Part shown: piece by piece, positions 8,551 through 16,721 of the stretch
Layout of the letters: each line of letters starts with the position of its first letter
Position numbering within the stretch: position 1 is the stretch's first letter
From: Planctomycetota bacterium
GTDB lineage: Bacteria > Planctomycetota > Planctomycetia > Pirellulales > Pirellulaceae
Assembly (NCBI GenBank): GCA_027619595.1
Contig: JAQCHP010000047.1
Span: forward strand, 1-32,960
Direction: 5' to 3'
Length of the DNA stretch: 32,960 bases
Program-made: the position numbers and the translations under genes
The notes under the pieces: model-generated
Seen by the model: only the letters and a program-made list of their open reading frames with translations
What the model was told of the DNA's origin: nothing
Database searches by the model: none

Positions 8551-9738
8551 TTAGACTGCGCTCGAAAGTTCGTTGAGTCTGTGGAGTGAACTCTTGAACG
8601 GTATGTTGGAATCATCGTGTAGATCGGTGCCAACTCGCAAGAGATCGTCGAAGCAGCGTTCAAAGGATTCTACGATTGCGGGGTCGAATTGTGTGCCGGA
8701 CCCGCTAATAATGACTTGCTTGGCCTGCTCCGGCGGAATGGGTTCCTTGTAAGGTCTCGCCGAAGTGATTGCATCGAAGACATCCACCACGCTCACGATG
8801 CGTGCGGCCAATGGAATGTCGTCCCCTGGCAGGCTGTCAGGATACCCTAAGCCATCAAACCTTTCGTGGTGAGAGCGAGCGATCTCGACTGCCATACCCA
8901 AGAACCCACCGTATTCACAGTTGGCCACCGCTTCCTCAAGGATTTCGGATCCGATCTGCGTGTGGGTTCGCATGATTTCGAACTCAGTCCGAGTCAGTGG
9001 TCCAGGCTTCAGTAGGATGGCGTCGGGGATTCCAACCTTTCCAATGTCGTGGAGTGGACTGGAGCGATAGAGATCTGTCAGGAACTGCGGAGTGATCTGA
9101 TCGACATAGGGTCCGCGATCCGCCATCGCCAACGCGACCTGATGCGCATAGGCTCGAATGCGAAGCAAATGCCGGCCTGTTTCGTTGTCTCTCGACTCGG
9201 CGACTTTGGCCAATGCGAAGACAGTCACGTCCTGAGTTGCCAGCAGTTCGTTCACGCGGTCACGAGCAATCCGATCGATCATGGTTTGGTTGTTGTGCAA
9301 CCGGTCCGCGATGGAATTGGCCTCACGGATTGCCGACTGCAGGCGACAGTGAAGACGTACGCGGGAGGACAATTCGAAAGGATCAAAGGGCTTAATGACA
9401 TAATTGTCCGCACCTGAGGCGTAGCCCTCCAGTTGCTCGCTGCGTGACCCCTTGCCACTTACGATGATGATGTTCAAATCGCTTTGATCTGCGATCCGCT
9501 TCATGTGCCGGCAGACGTCGTACCCACTGATTCCAGGTAACATGAGATCAAGCAGAACAACGGAGGGTCGTTCAAGTCGAACTAGTTCGATCCCTTCTTC
9601 ACCAGTTTCGGCGTGCAAGAGAGTGTATTCGTCGTCCAGGACATGTCTTACCAGCGCATGGATCGACGGATCGTCATCCACGACCAAGACGGTACTAGGT
9701 GCGAAGTGCACAAGTTGTGAGCCCAGTTTAGTGTTCAC
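8551..9738 (-). CDS. Response regulator with HD-GYP output domain
   Basis: 395 residues. A receiver domain spans about 15-130 (acidic pocket VVDDDPS, phospho-acceptor Asp64 in LLDLMLPG, Lys116 in VIKPFDP). A helical linker follows, then an HD-GYP domain from about 170. This domain keeps its signatures: SRDNETGRHLLR, LHDIGKVGIPD (His230, Asp231), HHERFDGLGYP (290-300, with intact GYP) and DVFDAITSARPYK. HD-GYP proteins hydrolyse cyclic di-GMP; the intact motif suggests activity controlled by phosphorylation. The frame begins with GTG at 9738, overlapping a possible small gene by 11 bases, and is followed by an Hpt gene. The nearby signal source is unknown. Confidence 0.88.
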   Translation of the reverse strand: MNTKLGSQLVHFAPSTVLVVDDDPSIHALVRHVLDDEYTLLHAETGEEGIELVRLERPSVVLLDLMLPGISGYDVCRHMKRIADQSDLNIIIVSGKGSRSEQLEGYASGADNYVIKPFDPFELSSRVRLHCRLQSAIREANSIADRLHNNQTMIDRIARDRVNELLATQDVTVFALAKVAESRDNETGRHLLRIRAYAHQVALAMADRGPYVDQITPQFLTDLYRSSPLHDIGKVGIPDAILLKPGPLTRTEFEIMRTHTQIGSEILEEAVANCEYGGFLGMAVEIARSHHERFDGLGYPDSLPGDDIPLAARIVSVVDVFDAITSARPYKEPIPPEQAKQVIISGSGTQFDPAIVESFERCFDDLLRVGTDLHDDSNIPFKSSLHRLNELSSAV

Positions 9739-9961
9739 GGAAACTTACAGGATGTGGGGAAATGGGAACGAGGCGTTGAGTGTCAGCACTGCTATCCCAG
9801 GAACTCCGTTCCCTTGCTGATGCGGCGTTGTCGATTTTTCGGGACGGAAGTGGTGCTTCGAACGTGCAAGCTACCGCCGCGACGGTCATCCCAAGGACCG
9901 CGGCTCCCAAGCTGGTAAGTGTCGGAAATGCTCGGTTCGCGGTAACGCGGTGCAAAATCAT
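9728..9961 (-). CDS. Possible small exported protein upstream of the response regulator
   Basis: A 77-residue frame starting at ATG 9961, with AAGAGG about 11 bases before it. Residues 14-32 are hydrophobic (LTSLGAAVLGMTVAAVACT), giving a signal-peptide or lipoprotein look with Cys near the end of the stretch. The rest is polar with no known domain. Its stop overlaps the GTG start of the response regulator by 11 bases, which would fit translational coupling. There is no recognisable homologue, so it may be a chance frame. Confidence 0.3.
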   Translation of the reverse strand: MILHRVTANRAFPTLTSLGAAVLGMTVAAVACTFEAPLPSRKIDNAASARERSSWDSSADTQRLVPISPHPVSFREH

Positions 9962-10175
9962 GCCGTGTGAAACCTCTTGAAAGAGTTGGGGGCTCCTAGA
10001 AAAGCTTGCTATTCGATTCGAACGACGGAGCCAGAATCGCTGTCGCTAACCCGCAGTTACAACGATAAGAGACCGCGAAGCGGGAGAATTGTTCTGGCCG
10101 TTGGAATCGGACCGTAAGAATTGCGGACAATGGAGGAGGATACTCGAGTTTCCAAGTGCGTTTTTGCGGTGGAAG

Positions 10176-10946
10176 TCATCGATCGAGATCAGGGACGCAC
10201 TGAATCGATCCCCGGGCGGGGTCGAACCAAGGGACAACGGGCGCACTGTCCGAAACGGCGGCGAATTCCAGGTCTTGCCGGTGGCCAATGGCAATTAGGT
10301 TGCGGCCACCCTGGCTCTCAGCAAACTGTTCTGCCAACTGCTGCGGAGCCAATTCGTTGCGAAGATCGATGGAACTGGCGAGCCATGTGGTCTCGGCCAT
10401 TCGGCTCGCGTCGTCGAATTCCCAGGTCGACGGATTGGTCTGGCGAAGTTGCGTTATCAACGCACCGGCAAACAAGACATCCTCCCGCGTGACTTGGCCG
10501 TCCGTGCCAGCGCAGACCAGATACAATCGATTGGGTGTTCGTGTAAGGAGTTGCACGAGTAGCGAAATATTGAGGAAAGAACCGACCAGTACACGGTCGG
10601 CTTCCCGGCAGCGAAGCAGCGCTTTGGTGCCGTTTGTGGTGGTCATGATCAGTGATCGGCCGGCGACGATTGACGGAGTAAACTGTCCCGGAGAATTTCC
10701 CAGGTCGAATCCTGGCAATGGCTGTCCATGCCGTTCCCCAACCAGCAAGGAGTTGGGGGTGTCTAAGGCGATTCTGCGAGCTTCATCCACCTCCAGGACT
10801 GGGATGACCTGTGTCGCGCCGTTGGCAAGGGCCTGCACGATGCAGGTGGTGGCCCTTAGAATGTCAGCAACAACTGCGGTAGCTCCGGCCAATTGGCGCG
10901 GAATCAGGTGATCTGGCAGAAAATACGTATGGACGAAGATTGGCAT
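10176..10946 (-). CDS. comB: Probable 2-phosphosulfolactate phosphatase (ComB family)
   Basis: 256 residues from ATG 10946; a TTG seven codons upstream is an alternative. Family motifs are clear: VVADILRATTCIVQAL near the start, GERHGQPLPGFDLGNSPGQF in the middle, TTTNGTKALLRCREADRVLVGSFLN after it, and VCAGTDGQ...EDVLFAGAL. ComB enzymes are Mg-dependent and release phosphate from 2-phosphosulfolactate, known from archaeal coenzyme M synthesis. In bacteria the family is widespread without coenzyme M, so the true substrate here is uncertain. It is divergently placed against the menaquinone operon and has no sulfolactate pathway neighbours in view. About 210 bp downstream hold no gene. Confidence 0.8.
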   Translation of the reverse strand: MPIFVHTYFLPDHLIPRQLAGATAVVADILRATTCIVQALANGATQVIPVLEVDEARRIALDTPNSLLVGERHGQPLPGFDLGNSPGQFTPSIVAGRSLIMTTTNGTKALLRCREADRVLVGSFLNISLLVQLLTRTPNRLYLVCAGTDGQVTREDVLFAGALITQLRQTNPSTWEFDDASRMAETTWLASSIDLRNELAPQQLAEQFAESQGGRNLIAIGHRQDLEFAAVSDSAPVVPWFDPARGSIQCVPDLDR

Positions 10947-11217
10947 CGTGGTATTTTCATTGGGCAAGGTGGTGGCTGGGCTCCGACGGGAGCGTCTGTA
11001 AATTCTGGTGGCTCGGCAGGTTAATCGGAAGGGAGGAATACGGGGAGGAAAGAGGAAGGTTCCGAAGTCTGGGATAGGGGAGAAGGCTGAGACATCGAGA
11101 AGCCAGGGATGTTCAAAAAACGATGCTAGGGATGGCTGGGCAAGTGCGGTCGTAACGGGTTTGATGAGCCGGCCTCGCGGAGTGCGTGGACCGATCGAGT
11201 TGAGAAGGGAAAATGAA

Positions 11218-12012
11218 ATGCCTGTCGATAAATCGGCCGACCGGGTGCAGCGGATGTTCGCCGAGATCGCCGGTGGTTACGACCGAATGAATCACTTGTT
11301 ATCGCTCAATATTGATCGATATTGGCGTTGGCGGACGGTACGTTCCCTCCCTTTGGATAGCGACGGGCCAGTACTCGATGTTTGTACGGGGACGGGCGAC
11401 TTAGCGCTCGCCTTCTGGAAGGCCTATCGCGGTCGCGTACCGGTCGTGGCAACTGATTTTTGTGCTGAGATGTTAGTGCATGGTGAAGCCAAAAAGCGGC
11501 GTCGGGGTATCGGTGACGAAGTGCAGTTTTTGGAAGCCGATACGGAATGCCTGCCGTTCGAATCTGATCACTTTCAACTTGTGACCGTGGCGTTTGGTCT
11601 GCGAAATGTTTCGGACACCGATCGCGGGTTAAGGGAAATGGCTCGCGTGTGTCGGCCGGGTGGCCGTGTCGCCGTACTTGAGTTTTCACTGCCGAGGCTA
11701 CAGCCATTTCGCGCTGTCTATGGTTGGTACTTCCGACATGTGCTACCGCGACTCGGTCAATGGCTCATGCGGAATCAACAGAACGCCTACAGCTACTTGC
11801 CCGAGAGTGTGCATGAGTTTCCCGAAGGTCGCGCTATGTTAAATCGACTCGAACAGGCGGGACTTCGCGGTTGTCGTGAGATCCGCCTCACGTTTGGTGT
11901 GGCGACTTTGTACATTGGCGAGAAGTTGGCCAGCGAACATCGTGGTGCCGTTGACTGCGATATCGTTGATCGTGATGTCGTTTCTTCACTGCAGGGAGTG
12001 ACAGCCACGTGA
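11218..12012 (+). CDS. menG: Demethylmenaquinone methyltransferase (UbiE/MenG family)
   Basis: 264 residues from ATG 11218, which follows GAGAAGGGA at normal ribosome-site distance; the frame is open 210 bases further upstream but that part looks non-coding. The class I SAM methyltransferase fold shows LDVCTGTGDLAL (SAM-binding loop), FLEADTECLPFESDHFQLVTVAFGLRNV (UbiE signature) and MARVCRPGGRVAVLEFS. It methylates the demethylated quinone ring in the last step of menaquinone synthesis. Its stop overlaps the GTG start of the UbiX-like gene (GTGA), placing it first in the operon with ubiX-like, ubiA-like and mqnE genes. This context makes menaquinone rather than ubiquinone the product (inference). 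Confidence 0.9.
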   Translation: MPVDKSADRVQRMFAEIAGGYDRMNHLLSLNIDRYWRWRTVRSLPLDSDGPVLDVCTGTGDLALAFWKAYRGRVPVVATDFCAEMLVHGEAKKRRRGIGDEVQFLEADTECLPFESDHFQLVTVAFGLRNVSDTDRGLREMARVCRPGGRVAVLEFSLPRLQPFRAVYGWYFRHVLPRLGQWLMRNQQNAYSYLPESVHEFPEGRAMLNRLEQAGLRGCREIRLTFGVATLYIGEKLASEHRGAVDCDIVDRDVVSSLQGVTAT

Positions 12013-12680
12013 AGATTGTGGTGGCAATGACCGGTGCCAGTGGAGCCGCCTTCGCAGCGAGGCTGCTGGACGTATTGGATCAGCAGCAGCATGATGTGCA
12101 TTTGATTATCAGCGAATCTGCCGGTTTGGTTTTTCAAGAGGAGTTAGGGTTGCGGATCGACGTACGGCAGTTGGATCCGTGCGAATTTGTGTTGCAGTGC
12201 CGACGGGCCTTGGAACCCTGGGGGGGCACGCAGACAAGTTCGATCCAATTGCAGCCTCCCCAATTGCAACCGCGTGGAACGTTGCGCTACTATCAGGCGA
12301 ACGACTTTATGGCCCCCATTGCGAGTGGATCGTATCTGACCGACGGGATGGTCGTTTGTCCCTGTTCTGGTGGCACCTTGAGTTCCATCGTGCACGGGTT
12401 GGGGAATAATTTGATCCATCGTGCGGCCGATGTGCATTTAAAAGAGCGCCGACGGCTGATCGTGGTTCCGCGGGAGACTCCCCTCTCAGCCATACAATTG
12501 GAGAATATGCGCCGATTGGCCGAAGCCGGTGCCGTTGTGATGCCAGCCATGCCAGGGTGGTATCACGGAGTGCGAGGCGTGATGGATTTGATCGACTTTA
12601 TGGTGGCGCGTATCCTGGACCAGCTGGAGATTCCACACGAGCTGGTTCGGCGCTGGGGAACTCAGATGGAGTTGTCATGA
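12009..12680 (+). CDS. ubiX: UbiX-like flavin prenyltransferase (menaquinone pathway, MqnM-type role)
   Basis: 223 residues starting with GTG at 12009, overlapping the methyltransferase stop. UbiX features: MTGASGAAFAARLLD (flavin-binding loop), ASGSYLTDGMVVCPCSGGTLSSI, LIHRAADVHLKERRRLIVVPRETPLS and VMPAMPGWYH. These enzymes attach a dimethylallyl group to FMN, giving the prenyl-FMN cofactor that UbiD-type decarboxylases need. In futalosine-type menaquinone synthesis a UbiD/UbiX-like pair removes the carboxyl group after prenylation. The UbiD partner is not in this window. A Q/P-rich insertion (about residues 75-95) makes it longer than typical UbiX proteins. The stop overlaps the next start as ATGA. 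Confidence 0.9.
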   Translation: MKIVVAMTGASGAAFAARLLDVLDQQQHDVHLIISESAGLVFQEELGLRIDVRQLDPCEFVLQCRRALEPWGGTQTSSIQLQPPQLQPRGTLRYYQANDFMAPIASGSYLTDGMVVCPCSGGTLSSIVHGLGNNLIHRAADVHLKERRRLIVVPRETPLSAIQLENMRRLAEAGAVVMPAMPGWYHGVRGVMDLIDFMVARILDQLEIPHELVRRWGTQMELS

Positions 12681-13585
12681 ATTCGATCAGCGCCCTGTTA
12701 TCCATGATTCGCTTTAGTCACACTCTGTTCGCCCTGCCCTTTGCCGTCCTGTCGGCCATTTGGGCCTGGGCCACGCCGTTTCCCAACCAGCAGGCCGTAC
12801 CCTTCCGATGGCAGCAGGTCGTAGGAATCGTATGCTGTATGGTTTTTGCGAGAATCGCCGCAATGGCGTTTAACCGGCTTGTCGATCGCCATATCGACGC
12901 ACTCAATCCCCGTACGAACACACGTCATTTACCGGCAGGCACTTTGACGGTAAAGAGCGTGTTTTGGTTAACGTGTTTCAGCTCAGTGGGCTTCATTGCG
13001 TCATGTTTTTGGTTCTGGCCGAATCCCTGGCCTGTGTGTTTGTGTATACCAGTCCTCCTGTTCTTGTTGGGATATAGCTATGCCAAGCGGTTCACGGCAT
13101 GGTCGCACTACTGGTTGGGTGCTGCGCTGTGGCTAGCACCGCTGTGTGCTTGGATCGCGATTCGGGGCGAGGTACTCTGGGGAAATCCTGCGGATCTCCT
13201 GCCGGCAGCGGCCCTGGGTCTAGCGGTGTTCCTATGGGTGGGTGGTTTTGATGTGATCTATGCGTGTCAAGACGTGGAGTTTGACCGTCGTCACGGCTTG
13301 CATAGTCTTCCGGTTCGATGGGGCGTTCTGGGCGCACTTCGCGGTGCGGCATTGTCGCACCTCCTGATGCTGATTACCCTGGCTGTACTACCATTCGCGT
13401 TTCCACAACTCGGCCTGCATTGGATCTACCTTTCGGGGATCGTCTTGGTGGCTGCATTGATCGCGTTTGAGCATTTTCTCGTACGTCCTGATGACTTGTC
13501 GCGTGTAAATTTAGCGTTTTTTCACGTGAATGTTGTCATCAGTCTCGGATTGCTCGTTGTGGGAACGCTCGACGTCATTTGGTAG
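12677..13585 (+). CDS. mqnP: UbiA-family prenyltransferase (MqnP-type)
   Basis: 302 residues from ATG 12677, overlapping the preceding TGA by four bases (ATGA). It is a polytopic membrane protein with roughly eight to nine hydrophobic helices. The two Asp-rich motifs of UbiA enzymes are NRLVDRHIDALNPRTNTR (about residue 76) and YACQDVEFDRRHGLHSLP (about 195). These bind Mg and the polyprenyl diphosphate while the aromatic acceptor is alkylated at the membrane. Within this operon the acceptor is most likely the dihydroxynaphthoate of the futalosine route. Assignment as MqnP rests on neighbours; sequence alone gives the UbiA family with certainty. Confidence 0.88.
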   Translation: MNSISALLSMIRFSHTLFALPFAVLSAIWAWATPFPNQQAVPFRWQQVVGIVCCMVFARIAAMAFNRLVDRHIDALNPRTNTRHLPAGTLTVKSVFWLTCFSSVGFIASCFWFWPNPWPVCLCIPVLLFLLGYSYAKRFTAWSHYWLGAALWLAPLCAWIAIRGEVLWGNPADLLPAAALGLAVFLWVGGFDVIYACQDVEFDRRHGLHSLPVRWGVLGALRGAALSHLLMLITLAVLPFAFPQLGLHWIYLSGIVLVAALIAFEHFLVRPDDLSRVNLAFFHVNVVISLGLLVVGTLDVIW

Positions 13586-13648
13586 CGTGCAGCCAGTAAA
13601 TTGATTCAAAAAATTCATGCAAAGACATATCGGAGCGAGGGAAGTGGT

Positions 13649-14821
13649 ATGACGGTGACCGAAAAGCAGGTAATGCAGATCGAAGAAAAGGTACTGGCCG
13701 GTGAACGGTTGTCGCTGGAGGATGGTATTGCGCTGTACGATCCCTCGTTGCCGTTGCATACGCTGGGGCGCTGGGCCAATAGGGTGCGTGAACGATGGAA
13801 CGGGAACGTCGCCTACTACAACATCAATACCCATTTGAATCCCACCAATGTGTGTGTTTATCGGTGTACCTTTTGCGCGTTTCGATCGGATCTGCGTGAT
13901 CCGAAGGGGTACGCTATGTCGGACGAGCAGATCTTGGCGCGAGGGCAAGAAGCTGTGGATCACGGCTGTACGGAAATGCACATCGTCGGCGGATTGCATC
14001 ACCAAAGAGATTATGAGTGGTATGTCAATATTATCCGTATTTTGCACCAGGCCTATCCGACGTTACACCTTAAGGCTTGGACAGCGGTTGAGATCAATTG
14101 GTTCGAATTCCTCACGAAAAAGTCGATACGGGCTATTTTGGAGGATATGCTGGAAGCCGGGTTGGGAAGCATGCCGGGTGGTGGTGCCGAAATATTTCAT
14201 CCGGAAATTCGTGGTCAAATCTGTGAACATAAGGCCGATTCAGCCAAATGGTTCGACGTACATCGTACGGCGCACCAACTGGGCCTTCGCACGAACTGTA
14301 CGATGTTGTACGGGCATCTGGAAAATTCCTTTCATCGAATCGATCACCTCCTTCGCTTACGAGAATTGCAGGACGAAACGGGGGGCTTCCAGACTTTTAT
14401 TCCGCTCGCCTTTCATCCGGAAAATACAGGGCTGGCTCATATCGAGAAGCCCTCGGCGCTCATGGACCTGCGCACCATGGCTGTCTGTCGACTGATGCTG
14501 GACAATATCCAGCACATGAAGGCGTATTGGATTATGCTTGGTATTGGTACGGCTCAAGCAGCGCTTGCTTACGGCGCGGATGACTTGGACGGCACGGTGC
14601 GACACGAATTGATCTACCATGACGCTGGAGCAACAACACCGGAATTGCTGGGCGTCGAAGAGATCCAACGATTGATCTTGGAAGCGGGACGCGATCCCGT
14701 TGAACGTGATACGCTCTATCGTCATGTGCAACGCCATCCCGATCAACCACATGCCTGGTCGGTTGTGTTACCTGCCGAAGTGACTGCTGCCGATGCAGAC
14801 GTTCGCACTGCTTCTGCGTGA
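13649..14821 (+). CDS. mqnE: Aminodeoxyfutalosine synthase MqnE (radical SAM)
   Basis: 390 residues from ATG 13649, preceded by CGAGGGAAG; an upstream TTG frame start is less likely. The radical-SAM cluster motif is CVYRCTFC (Cys69, 73, 76), preceded by NINTHLNPTN, a marker of the MqnE/MqnC/CofH group. EMHIVGGLH, LGSMPGGGAEIFHPEIR and LAFHPENTGL also match MqnE. It joins a chorismate-derived enolpyruvyl benzoate to an adenosyl radical, the second step of futalosine menaquinone synthesis. The cluster gives one early step (MqnE) and the late steps together, while mqnA, B, C and D are not seen here. The glutamate dehydrogenase gene follows at once. Confidence 0.92.
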   Translation: MTVTEKQVMQIEEKVLAGERLSLEDGIALYDPSLPLHTLGRWANRVRERWNGNVAYYNINTHLNPTNVCVYRCTFCAFRSDLRDPKGYAMSDEQILARGQEAVDHGCTEMHIVGGLHHQRDYEWYVNIIRILHQAYPTLHLKAWTAVEINWFEFLTKKSIRAILEDMLEAGLGSMPGGGAEIFHPEIRGQICEHKADSAKWFDVHRTAHQLGLRTNCTMLYGHLENSFHRIDHLLRLRELQDETGGFQTFIPLAFHPENTGLAHIEKPSALMDLRTMAVCRLMLDNIQHMKAYWIMLGIGTAQAALAYGADDLDGTVRHELIYHDAGATTPELLGVEEIQRLILEAGRDPVERDTLYRHVQRHPDQPHAWSVVLPAEVTAADADVRTASA

Positions 14822-14857
14822 ATGGTGACCCGATTGATTCCAGCGGAAGGAACGTCA

Positions 14858-16093
14858 ATGAATGCCTTCGAAGCGACCAACTCTTATTTCCACCAGGCGG
14901 CGGATCGGTTAGAGATTTCGGCCGCCATGCGGACCCTTTTGATTACTGCGAAACGGGAGTTGCGGGTCGAGGTGCCGGTGGAAATGGACAACGGAGAACT
15001 CCACACATTCATTGGCTACCGTGTGCAGCACGACAACGCACGCGGCCCGTACAAGGGCGGCCTGCGGTATCATCAAGAAGTCGATATTGACGAGGTCCGT
15101 GCGCTGGCCTCGCTCATGACCTGGAAGACAGCCGTCATGGACCTCCCCTTCGGCGGGGCGAAGGGGGGAATTGCCGTGAATCCGCGGCAACTGAGCCGAC
15201 GCGAGTTGGAACGTCTCACGCGAGTTTTTGTCGACCAAATTCATGATGTGATCGGTCCCGATAAAGATATTCCGGCTCCCGATATGGGCACCGATGCGGA
15301 GGTCATGGCGTGGATGATGAGTCAATACAGCAAGTATCACGGGTTTAGTCCGGGTGTTGTGACTAGTAAACCCGTCGAGTATTACGGTATGCCTGGGCGA
15401 GAAGAAGCTACGGGTCGCGGCGTTGGCGTGTTGACAATGAAGATGACCGGTCGAGCAGGGCGCAAACCAAGCTTGACGCGTGTTGCGGTACAAGGGTTTG
15501 GTAACGTGGGGACGCATACGGCCAAACTCTTGTCCGAAGCAGAGTTTCGCGTCGTCGCGATTGGCGATGCGTCGGGTGGCTTCCACCGTGCGGACGGTAT
15601 CGATATTGGGGCCGCCATACGCTACGTCAACGCGCATGACCACAGCTTGGCCGGCTTTACCGAAGCCGACCCCATCACGAACGAGCAATTGCTCGAGCTG
15701 GATGTCGATATCCTCATCCCAGCGGCGTTAGGTGCCGTCATTCATGCCGGAAACGCGGCCAAGATTCGTGCACGTACGATCATTGAGGCCGCCAACGCGC
15801 CGGTACTTCCCGAGGCCGATCGGATTCTAGAAGCACAAGGGGTCACCGTGCTGCCCGATATCTTGGCCAATGCCGGCGGGGTTTCTGCGAGCTATTTCGA
15901 GTGGGTGCAGAATCGTCAGCACTATCGGTGGTCACTCGATCGAGTACGGCAGGAGTTGGATGCGCTCATGTTGCGTGCTTTCGATCAAGTCTGGGATACC
16001 GCTCGTGAGCACCATGTGTCGCTGAGGGTTGCCGCCTTCATGATTGGAATTCGACGCGTCCATCGGGCCACGCAATTGTCCGGTATTGGTTAA
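14858..16093 (+). CDS. gdhA: Glutamate dehydrogenase (Glu/Leu/Phe/Val dehydrogenase family)
   Basis: 411 residues from ATG 14858, which has a strong GGAAGGAA site; another ATG at 14822 directly abuts the mqnE stop and is possible. N-terminal domain: RVQHDNARGPYKGGLRYHQEVD and MTWKTAVMDLPFGGAKGGI, holding the substrate-binding and catalytic lysines. C-terminal Rossmann domain: VQGFGNVGTHTAKLL, then IPAALGAVI and ANAGGVSASYFEWVQN. It reversibly converts glutamate to 2-oxoglutarate and ammonia. Its length and motifs match hexameric bacterial and archaeal enzymes of about 420 residues rather than the 450-residue enterobacterial type. It probably shares the menaquinone operon transcript, though no metabolic link is obvious. 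Leucine dehydrogenase is a less likely alternative. Confidence 0.88.
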   Translation: MNAFEATNSYFHQAADRLEISAAMRTLLITAKRELRVEVPVEMDNGELHTFIGYRVQHDNARGPYKGGLRYHQEVDIDEVRALASLMTWKTAVMDLPFGGAKGGIAVNPRQLSRRELERLTRVFVDQIHDVIGPDKDIPAPDMGTDAEVMAWMMSQYSKYHGFSPGVVTSKPVEYYGMPGREEATGRGVGVLTMKMTGRAGRKPSLTRVAVQGFGNVGTHTAKLLSEAEFRVVAIGDASGGFHRADGIDIGAAIRYVNAHDHSLAGFTEADPITNEQLLELDVDILIPAALGAVIHAGNAAKIRARTIIEAANAPVLPEADRILEAQGVTVLPDILANAGGVSASYFEWVQNRQHYRWSLDRVRQELDALMLRAFDQVWDTAREHHVSLRVAAFMIGIRRVHRATQLSGIG

Positions 16094-16129
16094 TCCGATC
16101 TCAGATCGACAATAAGGTTATAGTTGTCA

Positions 16130-16148
16130 CGATTTCTGGGTGAAATCG
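16130..16148 (+). terminator. Hairpin after glutamate dehydrogenase
   Basis: A perfect 7-bp stem CGATTTC / GAAATCG with a 5-base loop, 36 bases after the stop codon. A second palindrome CGATCT-C-AGATCG lies between stop and hairpin. No T-run follows. It probably ends the operon. Confidence 0.45.
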
Positions 16149-16194
16149 CCCATCGCTGCGCGTACAAATGTCTTTGTTCCATTAGAACAAGAAT

Positions 16195-16435
16195 TCATCG
16201 AGCCGCAGGCAACCGAGGATAGCGACGCCCTAAGGTGCCATAGAAAAGCGATCCCAAAGCCGAGATTGCTAACCCGGTGGGTTCCGGCACCCTGAAATCT
16301 TCAAGGGTTCCGAGGAAACCGCGCACCCCACATCTCGGGTTGGAGCCACTCGACGCCACTGATATAATGCGTGCCGACTACCACGCCGTCGATGTTCGCG
16401 CTACCGATAGACTTGCAATCCGGGAGAATTTGAAC
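16195..16435 (-). pseudogene. Relic of an exported protein with a PEP-CTERM tail
   Basis: Read on the minus strand, 16290 to 16195 encodes VPEPTGLAISALGSLFYGTL followed by GRRYPRLPAAR and a stop. This is a textbook PEP-CTERM sorting tail: VPEP, a hydrophobic helix and a basic end. Upstream, the other frame (about 16435-16301) reads ANIDGVVVGTHYISGVEWLQ and then stops at TGA. Crossing to the tail frame needs a one-base shift near 16325-16335. The DGVVVGTHY part resembles a calcium-loop (dockerin-like) segment with Asp changed to Val and His, but that is speculative. No start codon or larger domain remains, because a plus-strand gene begins at 16437. A small hairpin (TTGTTC/GAACAA, 16174-16190) lies just after the stop. 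Confidence 0.65.
16340..16368 (+). promoter_or_regulatory. Sigma-70-like promoter upstream of the 16437 gene and bioA
   Basis: TTGGAG (16340-16345) and a perfect TATAAT (16363-16368) are separated by 17 bases. The expected start site near 16375 leaves a leader of about 60 bases before the GTG at 16437. It lies inside the PEP-CTERM relic on the opposite strand. Confidence 0.45.
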
Positions 16436-16436
16436 T

Positions 16437-16721
16437 GTGTCGGAGATTAAGGGGCTCATTGTGCGGGTGATGGACAATGGAGACGTGCTGACCGATATTT
16501 CGGTGGACCGACTGCGACATGTCCTCCAAGATGACCGTGTGAAGATTTCATGTAACGGGCACACTACGTTCCGATTGCTGTCGCACGATCATGGAGAAGC
16601 TCCCGGCACGCTCGTGGCGACGCTCGGTAACAGTGGTTTTCTGGAAGTCGCGCTCACTGGGGACGACGCAAGTCGGTTTCTTGGTTTGAGGCCAGGGATG
16701 TCGGTGACAGTGCGATGGTAA
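16437..16721 (+). CDS. Small beta-domain protein resembling the C-terminal domain of SAM hydroxide adenosyltransferases
   Basis: 94 residues, GTG start at 16437 with GGGAG ten bases before. The pattern KGLIVRVMDNGDVLTDIS, then GTLVATLGNSGFLEVALTGDD and ASRFLGLRPGMSVTVRW, resembles the C-terminal beta-barrel of the DUF62 family. There the equivalent parts read roughly G-x-V-x-x-ID-xFGN-x-x-TNI, GSSGxLEIA and A-x-x-LG-x-x-x-GD-x-V. The N-terminal catalytic domain is absent, so a stand-alone small domain is coded. Its stop overlaps the start of bioA (ATGGTAATG), implying cotranslation. Its function is unknown; because BioA consumes SAM, a SAM-related link is tempting but only inference. Confidence 0.6.
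   Translation: MSEIKGLIVRVMDNGDVLTDISVDRLRHVLQDDRVKISCNGHTTFRLLSHDHGEAPGTLVATLGNSGFLEVALTGDDASRFLGLRPGMSVTVRW

Noticed and set aside
9780-9980. A 66-residue plus-strand frame
   Set aside because: It lies opposite the possible small minus-strand gene and has no ribosome site or recognisable features.
11008-11217. N-terminal extension of the menaquinone methyltransferase
   Set aside because: The family begins close to the ATG at 11218, which has a ribosome site; the upstream part is basic, low-complexity and intergenic in character.
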